Positions 30,573 through 35,927 of a stretch of DNA of 35,927 nt are shown piece after piece (position 1 is the first letter of the stretch; each line of letters begins with the position of its first letter). Position numbers and translations under genes: made by a program. The stretch comes from Alteromonas sp. KUL42 (GTDB lineage Bacteria > Pseudomonadota > Gammaproteobacteria > Enterobacterales > Alteromonadaceae): assembly GCF_006538325.1 (NCBI RefSeq), contig NZ_BJKK01000028.1, positions 1-35,927 of the forward strand. The letters run 5' to 3'. The notes under the pieces were generated by a model that saw only the letters and a program-made list of their open reading frames with translations, was not told the DNA's origin and searched no databases.

Positions 30573-31505
30573 ATGAAAGCGTTAGATATAAAAGGGTTAA
30601 CTAAAACCTATAAAGGTGGCGTACAAGCTTTAAAAGGCGTCGATCTTATTGTTGAACAAGGTGATTTTTTCGCACTGCTCGGCCCTAACGGAGCAGGTAA
30701 ATCGACAACCATTGGCATAATCAGCTCTTTGGTCAATCAAAGCGATGGTGAAGTGTCCATTTTCGGATACGACCTTGCAACTCAAAAAGAACAAGCCAAA
30801 GCCTGTATTGGGTTAGTTCCTCAAGAATTCAATTTTAATCAATTTGAGACGGTACTTCAGATAGTACTTAATCAAGCGGGATATTATGGTGTACCACGCA
30901 GTGTGGCCAAAGACCGTGCTGAAAAATACCTTACTCAATTAGAGTTATGGGAAAAACGAGATGCCCGCGCACGTGAGCTTTCAGGTGGTATGAAGCGCAG
31001 GCTAATGATTGCACGTGCACTTATGCATGAACCCAAGCTGCTTATTCTCGATGAGCCTACTGCTGGTGTAGATATTGAAATACGCCGCGCCATGTGGAGT
31101 TTCTTGGAAGAGATCAATCGTCAAGGCATCACTATTATTCTTACCACGCATTATTTGGAAGAAGCTGAGATGTTATGCCGCAACATAGCAATTATCAACA
31201 AAGGGACGATTGTTGAAAACACCAGCATGAAAGCCTTGTTGTCGAAGCTTAGCTTAGAGACCTTTGTACTTGATATTAATTTACCCAAGGGTAGTGAAAA
31301 TAGCGCTCCTGTGTTATCTGGCTTTGAGTATCGATTACTTGACGACCATACCCTTGAAGTTGATGTGGATAAAACAGAAGGGCTTAACCCTGTTTTCACA
31401 CAGCTTAGTGAGCAAGGTGTGCAAGTAATGAGTATGCGCAACAAATCAAACCGCTTGGAAGAGCTTTTTGTACGCTTAGTTGAATCGGCCAAGCAAGCGG
31501 GTTGA
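30573..31505 (+). CDS. yadG: ABC transporter ATP-binding protein (YadG-like)
   Basis: This 310-residue ATPase subunit of an ABC-2 type exporter has Walker A GPNGAGKST (37-45), Q-loop in VPQEF (~83-86), signature LSGGM (136-140), Walker B LLILDEP (156-162) and the switch histidine H193 in TTHYLEEAE. A C-terminal extension of ~80 residues follows, as in YadG-like and drug/lipid exporters. It overlaps or abuts the permease gene that follows, depending on the permease start. The substrate of YadGH is not known. Co-transcription with a methyltransferase-like gene is seen here. Confidence 0.92.
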   Translation: MKALDIKGLTKTYKGGVQALKGVDLIVEQGDFFALLGPNGAGKSTTIGIISSLVNQSDGEVSIFGYDLATQKEQAKACIGLVPQEFNFNQFETVLQIVLNQAGYYGVPRSVAKDRAEKYLTQLELWEKRDARARELSGGMKRRLMIARALMHEPKLLILDEPTAGVDIEIRRAMWSFLEEINRQGITIILTTHYLEEAEMLCRNIAIINKGTIVENTSMKALLSKLSLETFVLDINLPKGSENSAPVLSGFEYRLLDDHTLEVDVDKTEGLNPVFTQLSEQGVQVMSMRNKSNRLEELFVRLVESAKQAG

Positions 31506-31542
31506 TAGGGTGAATAGCACGGTGAAAACAGAGACAACAGAA

Positions 31543-32337
31543 ATGAATACAGAACAAAATGTCAGTTGGCTAAAGCAAAATTACGTAGCGCTAACGACGA
31601 TTTGGATTAAAGAATGCACGCGCTTCTTGCGCATTTGGGTTCAAACCTTGGTACCGCCAGCAATTACAATGAGTCTGTATTTTGTGATTTTTGGTAGTCT
31701 AATTGGAAACCGCATTGGCGAAATGGGCGGCTTCACGTATATGGAGTTCATTGTGCCCGGGCTCATCATGATGTCGGTGATCACAAACTCTTACGCGAAT
31801 GTATCGTCGTCGTTTTTTAGTGCTAAGTTTCAACGAAATATTGAAGAACTATTGGTGTCGCCAGTGCCTACATCAGTGATCATACTCGGATATGTAGGCG
31901 GTGGTGTGGCTCGCGCCATTTTGATTGGTATTATTGTCACACTGGTGTCACTGTTCTTTGTGGATGTGCAAATCCATCACCTAGGCATTATTGCTTTGAC
32001 ATTGTTGTTAACTTCAACGCTTTTTGCAACGGCTGGGTTAATTAACGCCGTATTTGCCAAGACCTTTGACGACATCAGTGTGGTTCCAACTTTCGTGCTT
32101 ACTCCGCTAACCTATTTGGGTGGCGTATTCTACTCGTTGTCGTTATTACCTGAGTTTTGGCAATGGGTAAGTAAAGCCAACCCGGTTGTCTATATGGTTA
32201 ATGGTTTCCGTTATGGTTTCTTAGGTGTCTCTGATGTCAATGTGACTTTATCATTGAGTTTGCTGGTGGGCTTTAATGCACTGTTGTTTAGCGTAGCTTA
32301 TTATCTTCTTAAAACTGGTAAAGGTATTCGCAGCTAA
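31543..32337 (+). CDS. yadH: ABC-2 type transport permease (YadH-like)
   Basis: This membrane permease is the partner of the YadG-like ATPase. Six hydrophobic helices of the ABC-2 fold and family motifs such as ELLVSPVPTSVIILGYVGGG and PLTYLGGVFYSLSLLPEFWQ are present. I place the start at ATG 31543 (264 aa, close to E. coli YadH length). A GTG at 31510 and an ATG at 31480 inside the yadG end are in frame, and the longer versions add only a hydrophilic tail. The stop codon overlaps the next start (TAATG), showing coupling with the methyltransferase-like gene. Confidence 0.88.
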   Translation: MNTEQNVSWLKQNYVALTTIWIKECTRFLRIWVQTLVPPAITMSLYFVIFGSLIGNRIGEMGGFTYMEFIVPGLIMMSVITNSYANVSSSFFSAKFQRNIEELLVSPVPTSVIILGYVGGGVARAILIGIIVTLVSLFFVDVQIHHLGIIALTLLLTSTLFATAGLINAVFAKTFDDISVVPTFVLTPLTYLGGVFYSLSLLPEFWQWVSKANPVVYMVNGFRYGFLGVSDVNVTLSLSLLVGFNALLFSVAYYLLKTGKGIRS

Positions 32338-33005
32338 TGGCGGGCGGAAACTCACGGGGTATATCGACTTCCCAAGTAGGTGTACACGATAAACTCGACG
32401 AATTGGTTGTTAAGTACCAACATAGTGAGAACAAGCGCCCCATTAGTGCTCATACGCAAGCGGCTTTTGAGAAAACGTGTGAGTGGCTCGAAGGTTTTGA
32501 CGGTGATGTTATTCTGGACTCGTGCTGTGGGGTGGGTGAAAGTACCGCCAACATTGCTCGGGCTAACCCTGAAGCTCGGGTTATTGGTATCGACAAATCT
32601 GAGCTTCGCGTAGAAAAGCATGAGCATTATCGCACAGAGCTTTCTAACTACACGGTGATCAGAGCCGACGTAAATGACTTCTGGCGTTTAGTGCGACAGT
32701 CCAACTGGCGTGTTACACAACACTTCTTGTTATATCCGAACCCATACCCTAAAAAGACACAAGTGCAAAAGCGCTGGCATGCCAGCGCAGCAATGGTTGA
32801 TTTAATGGCAATCACACCGCATATCGAGGTGCGCAGCAACTGGCTTATTTACCTTATGGAATTTGCCCAAGCTGCGAAGCACTATGGTGTAATGTCAGAT
32901 TTATCGGAAATAACGGGCGATGATTGTATGACACCATTCGAGCGTAAATATCGTGCCAGCGGGCAAGTGTGCTGGCAATTGCAATGCCGTAACGAAGAAG
33001 ATTAA
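32337..33005 (+). CDS. TrmB-like SAM-dependent methyltransferase (divergent)
   Basis: This 222-residue protein is related to tRNA (guanine-46-N7) methyltransferase TrmB (PF02390). An SAM-binding loop VILDSCCGVGEST (58-70), a second motif RVIGIDKSELRVEKHEHY and a motif-IV-like YPNPYPKKTQVQKRW (133-147) are visible. In true TrmB the last motif reads roughly FPDPWPKKRHHKRR, so D has become N and the basic cluster is changed. A different substrate or reduced activity is possible. It is coupled to yadH by TAATG overlap, which is not a usual place for trmB. Family relation is clear; function is not. Confidence 0.78.
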   Translation: MAGGNSRGISTSQVGVHDKLDELVVKYQHSENKRPISAHTQAAFEKTCEWLEGFDGDVILDSCCGVGESTANIARANPEARVIGIDKSELRVEKHEHYRTELSNYTVIRADVNDFWRLVRQSNWRVTQHFLLYPNPYPKKTQVQKRWHASAAMVDLMAITPHIEVRSNWLIYLMEFAQAAKHYGVMSDLSEITGDDCMTPFERKYRASGQVCWQLQCRNEED

Positions 33006-33009
33006 GTTT

Positions 33010-33043
33010 CGTGGGTATTGTTTTGCAAATGGCAATATCCACG
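33010..33043 (+). terminator. Probable terminator hairpin of the yadGH-methyltransferase operon
   Basis: CGTGGGTATTG (33010-33020) / CAATATCCACG (33033-33043) forms an 11-bp stem with one G-T pair and a 12-base loop, 5 bases past the stop codon. It is followed by TAAATTT, a weak T tract. Confidence 0.5.
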
Positions 33044-33113
33044 TAAATTTACTGTCTCTACCAACACGCTCTAGCAATAGCGAGTAATCCTGCAGCCTGA
33101 ATAACGTTTAATG

Positions 33114-33839
33114 TCAGTGAGCTGTAAAGCGTATGCTTTCAGTCGGCGGGCTAAAAACATACCCTTGGGCATAGCGAATGTTCAGGCGCATAACCCGTTC
33201 GAGCTGGTTTTCATCTTCAATGTGTTCAGCGACCACGCACACGCTGTGTTGGTCGCACAGCGACAGGACATGAGCGACATATTCCCTCACCGCTTCTTGT
33301 TCCTCATAATGACGAATGAGTCCTCCGGCTAATTTAATTCCTCGCACAGGGATATTCATTAACGCCTTAATATTGCCAGGGCAAGAACCTACATTATCAA
33401 TGAATACACCTATGCCTACATGCATACTTTTGTCCGCAAAACCGAGCACTTGTTGAGGATTGGAAAGCGCTGTGGAGGCTGTAACTTCGAAGCTAACTCG
33501 TTCCGGATTGGGGTAATTGGCCAAATGTGTAATTAACGTGTCAATAAGCTCGTTGTTGGTTAGATCGTTGGCTGTAATATTGATATTCCACGGAATGTTC
33601 ACATCGTGAAAATACTTTGCGCATTGCACAAACATATTAGCTGCAAGGGTACTGACGTGCCGTTCTCGTTCTAATAAATAAAGAAACTCACTGGGTAAAA
33701 ATGTTTTATCGCCTTGAGTTATAAGTCGTGCAAGGCATTCATAACGCCACACCCCTTGGCTTCGTAAATCCATAATTGGCTGAAAATAAGGAACAATATC
33801 ATCGACAGTAAACGCTTCAGAAATTTCACGAATGGGCAT
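33114..33839 (-). CDS. EAL-domain protein with degenerate active-site motifs
   Basis: This 241-residue stand-alone EAL domain has the TIM-barrel fold of c-di-GMP phosphodiesterases. The motifs read E34-C-L (for EAL), FEVTAS (E118; the usual second glutamate of ELTES is alanine), IDNVG (D148, N149; for DDFG), IKLAGG (K169; the following D is A), AEHIE (E205; for AEGVE) and QGYVFSPP. The second aspartate of the metal pair and the loop-6 glycine pattern are lost, so phosphodiesterase activity is doubtful. A c-di-GMP-binding or protein-binding role is more likely. No signal, PAS or GGDEF domain is attached. The gene is monocistronic. Confidence 0.85.
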   Translation of the reverse strand: MPIREISEAFTVDDIVPYFQPIMDLRSQGVWRYECLARLITQGDKTFLPSEFLYLLERERHVSTLAANMFVQCAKYFHDVNIPWNINITANDLTNNELIDTLITHLANYPNPERVSFEVTASTALSNPQQVLGFADKSMHVGIGVFIDNVGSCPGNIKALMNIPVRGIKLAGGLIRHYEEQEAVREYVAHVLSLCDQHSVCVVAEHIEDENQLERVMRLNIRYAQGYVFSPPTESIRFTAH

Positions 33840-34250
33840 AAACCACCACGCTCACTTTTTCGTAATTATTCATAAATAAAATATAGCAGTAATACGTCGT
33901 AATACCGCAAATGATGTTAATTTGTAGCTCGGTCATTTGCGGTGAGCTTAATTGCTAATGCCTAACGCTTGGCGTAAATTGCAATCTGATGTAAAGTGCC
34001 ACACCCTGAAAGTAATGTGTTAAGTTTTCAGGGTAAGAAACCAAAGTTGTGGTTAACGTAACTACTAATGAGTAACGAAAGGAATTTGTTCACCCATTAC
34101 AATCTCAATTGCGCGCTATAATTTATTACTGTAAGCAGCAATGAGTTCCAATTGAAAAAGGATTTGAGTGTTAGGCTGGTGTCCTACAAAACCGCCTGTT
34201 GATTTTGCGTGTGCAAAATATGTGTTTGTTTGAAGAGTGAGGTGTGTTGA
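33840..34250. promoter_or_regulatory. Intergenic region with two hairpins and the panP leader
   Basis: These 411 bases hold no gene. Hairpin 1 is ACCGCAAATGA (33904-33914) / TCATTTGCGGT (33933-33943), perfect over 11 bp with an 18-base loop. Hairpin 2 is ACCCTGAAA (34003-34011) / TTTCAGGGT (34026-34034), perfect over 9 bp. A perfect -10 hexamer TATAAT lies at 34117-34122 without a good -35. The resulting panP leader would be about 120 nt, with a weak bulged hairpin at 34173-34197. Confidence 0.5.
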
Positions 34251-35888
34251 GTGGGTGAAGCGCAAGTTAGTTTAGAGCACTTGTTTCGGGTCTTTACTAA
34301 GCCTGAACACAAAGACTCAAAGCTGGCTCAAATTGAGCAGCATTTATCTGACAATATTCTAGATTTTTTGTCACAGCACGTTGTGACAAAAAAAACCTCA
34401 CTTGAAGAGGTAGAAAAAGACTTTTCAGACGCGAAAGTGCCTGAGACGCCTGAATTTGTTTCTACCCATGCAGAAAGTCTACTTGATAAACTAGTGGCGC
34501 ATTCCGTCAATACCTATGCACCGACCTTTATTGGTCATATGACATCAGCGTTGCCCTATTTCCATCTTCCACTTTCAAAATTGATGGTGGGGCTAAATCA
34601 AAACTTAGTCAAAATTGAAACCTCTAAAGCGTTTACGCCGCTTGAACGTCAAGTGCTCGGCATGATGCACAATTTGGTTTACGATCAGCCGCAGTCATTT
34701 TACGACGCACATTTGCACAGTGCTGCACATTCGTTAGGTGCCTTTTGTTCAGGTGGAACCATTGCAAACATTACCTCATTGTGGGTCGCGCGAAACAAAC
34801 TACTGGGCCCGCAAAAAGGATTTGCTGGGGTCGCTAAAGCCGGGTTGGCGGCAGCTTATCGTTTTCATAACATCAACAATTTAGGTGTGATGTGCAGCAA
34901 GCGCGGTCACTACTCTTTGTCTAAAGCCGTTGATGTTCTGGGGTTGGGCAGAGAGCAATTGTTAACATTGCCAGCACCACAGCAAACCCTCGACCCAGCT
35001 AAAGCACTACGCGCTGGAAAACGCTACCAAGAAGAAGGCAATAAATTACTGGCTATAGTGGGCGTAGGCGGGACAACGGAAACAGGCCATGTTGACCCAC
35101 TCGATGAACTTGCTGATGTAGCCAAAGAGCTCGGTTGTTGGTTCCACGTTGATGCCGCCTGGGGCGGGGCGACCTTGTTTTCTTCTCGTTATAAGAGTCG
35201 CCTAAAAGGCATAGAGCGAGCAGACTCAGTTACTATTGATGCGCATAAACAAATGTATGTGCCAATGGGTGCGGGCATGGCTTTGTTTAAAGATCCGCAA
35301 AATGCAAACGCAGTACGTCATCACGCACAATATATCCTACGTGCTGGCTCGAAAGACTTGGGTGCAACAACACTTGAAGGTTCGCGCAACGGCATGGCCA
35401 TGATGGTGTACTCTGCGTTACACATCTTTGGTCGACAAGGTTACGAGCTACTTATTGATAGAAGTATTGATAAAGCGCGCGACTTTGCGCAAATGATAGA
35501 TAAAGCAAGTGATTTTGAGTTAACCACGTCGCCTACGCTGTCGTTATTGACATACCGTGTTTGCCCGATAGAAGTACAGCAAGCATTGAAAGTCGCTAAC
35601 GCTAAAACTCGCAACCTCATTAATGAAAAGGTGGATGCGTTGGTTGTGGCAGTGCAAAAACAACAGCGGGAAGCGGGTAAGTCATTTGTGTCTCGTACGC
35701 GTTTAGAAGCCCCCGATTATCCATCACAATGTATTACGGTGTTTCGTGTCGTGTTAGCTAATCCATTGACCAGTCACAATGACTTAGCGGCTATTCTTGC
35801 AGAACAACACCTAATTGCTAAAGGCACACAGGCGTGGAAAGAATTAATTGATTTTGTCTCTGACGAAACCCTGTTAGCTTCTGCATAG
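34251..35888 (+). CDS. panP: Pyridoxal-dependent aspartate 1-decarboxylase PanP (TIGR03799 type)
   Basis: This 545-residue PLP enzyme of the group II decarboxylase family would convert aspartate to beta-alanine for pantothenate/CoA synthesis, replacing pyruvoyl PanD. The PLP lysine is K333 in TIDAHKQMYVP. D301 in HVDAAWGG binds the pyridine nitrogen, and H220 in KRGHYSLSKA should stack on the ring. FCSGGTIANITSLWVARN and VGVGGTTETGHVDPLDELA are family-typical. Length and motifs match the marine gammaproteobacterial PanP group more than glutamate decarboxylase. The start is GTG at 34251 with GTGAGG upstream. The gene is monocistronic, and the end of its terminator is beyond the window. The aspartate specificity is inferred from group membership. 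Confidence 0.87.
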   Translation: MGEAQVSLEHLFRVFTKPEHKDSKLAQIEQHLSDNILDFLSQHVVTKKTSLEEVEKDFSDAKVPETPEFVSTHAESLLDKLVAHSVNTYAPTFIGHMTSALPYFHLPLSKLMVGLNQNLVKIETSKAFTPLERQVLGMMHNLVYDQPQSFYDAHLHSAAHSLGAFCSGGTIANITSLWVARNKLLGPQKGFAGVAKAGLAAAYRFHNINNLGVMCSKRGHYSLSKAVDVLGLGREQLLTLPAPQQTLDPAKALRAGKRYQEEGNKLLAIVGVGGTTETGHVDPLDELADVAKELGCWFHVDAAWGGATLFSSRYKSRLKGIERADSVTIDAHKQMYVPMGAGMALFKDPQNANAVRHHAQYILRAGSKDLGATTLEGSRNGMAMMVYSALHIFGRQGYELLIDRSIDKARDFAQMIDKASDFELTTSPTLSLLTYRVCPIEVQQALKVANAKTRNLINEKVDALVVAVQKQQREAGKSFVSRTRLEAPDYPSQCITVFRVVLANPLTSHNDLAAILAEQHLIAKGTQAWKELIDFVSDETLLASA

Positions 35889-35906
35889 TCATTCGTTTTT
35901 ATACAT

Positions 35907-35927
35907 ATAAAAAACGCCGACAGTGTT
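35907..35927 (+). terminator. Left arm of the panP terminator (cut by window end)
   Basis: A run of A followed by ACGCCGACAGTGTT at the window edge has the look of the left arm of a rho-independent terminator. The right arm would lie just outside. Confidence 0.4.

Overview
The window looks like chromosome from a marine gammaproteobacterium of the order Alteromonadales, most like Alteromonas. This rests on moderate GC, many TonB-dependent transport functions, the marine 'proteobacterial dedicated sortase' regulatory genes (pdsO/pdsR/pdsS) and a PanP-type aspartate decarboxylase. No rRNA, tRNA, CRISPR array, phage gene or transposase was seen. Species assignment is inference.

Layout. (1) 1-601 is the 3' part of tuf (EF-Tu) with its terminator. 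(2) 855-2689, minus strand, is a LytTR response regulator and its LytS/AlgZ-type membrane histidine kinase. The kinase reading frame is broken by one extra base in an A7 run. A palindrome-rich divergent region separates it from a large TonB-dependent receptor (3078-5999). (3) 6287-8451 holds a TraB/GumN-family periplasmic protein and, divergently, an HSL-family esterase. (4) 8635-13658 is a six-gene TonB2-type energising operon: DUF3450, TtpC-like ExbB, ExbB, ExbD, TonB and a TPR protein. A Fur-like box lies in front. (5) 13865-17378 is a second operon with its own, better Fur-like box. It encodes a PepSY-TM protein, DUF2271, DUF4198 and a membrane-anchored flavodoxin/FNR reductase. The two operons together look like one iron-acquisition unit: one energises outer-membrane import, the other probably reduces the imported ferric complex.

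(6) 17701-23315 holds CstA, a Cu/Zn-type permease with cysteine-rich tails, a CNNM/CBS membrane protein and a secreted protein with a TonB C-terminal fold but no membrane anchor. (7) 23350-29513 is the most unusual part. It contains a beta-barrel protein and a cupredoxin (translationally overlapping), then the PdsS sensor kinase with a CBM9-like periplasmic domain, its regulator PdsR and, divergently, the OmpA-like PdsO. The sortase and sortase-target genes that normally define this system are not in the window. The pdsR/pdsO intergenic region carries a degenerate 13-bp tandem array and a terminator-like hairpin directly in front of the pdsO ribosome binding site.

(8) 29634-35888 holds an AhpD-like protein, a YadG/YadH ABC exporter co-transcribed with a divergent TrmB-like methyltransferase, a degenerate EAL protein, and panP, whose terminator is cut by the window end. 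Most annotation is domain recognition by eye. Operator, hairpin and repeat calls come from reading the bases, and their functions are inferred.
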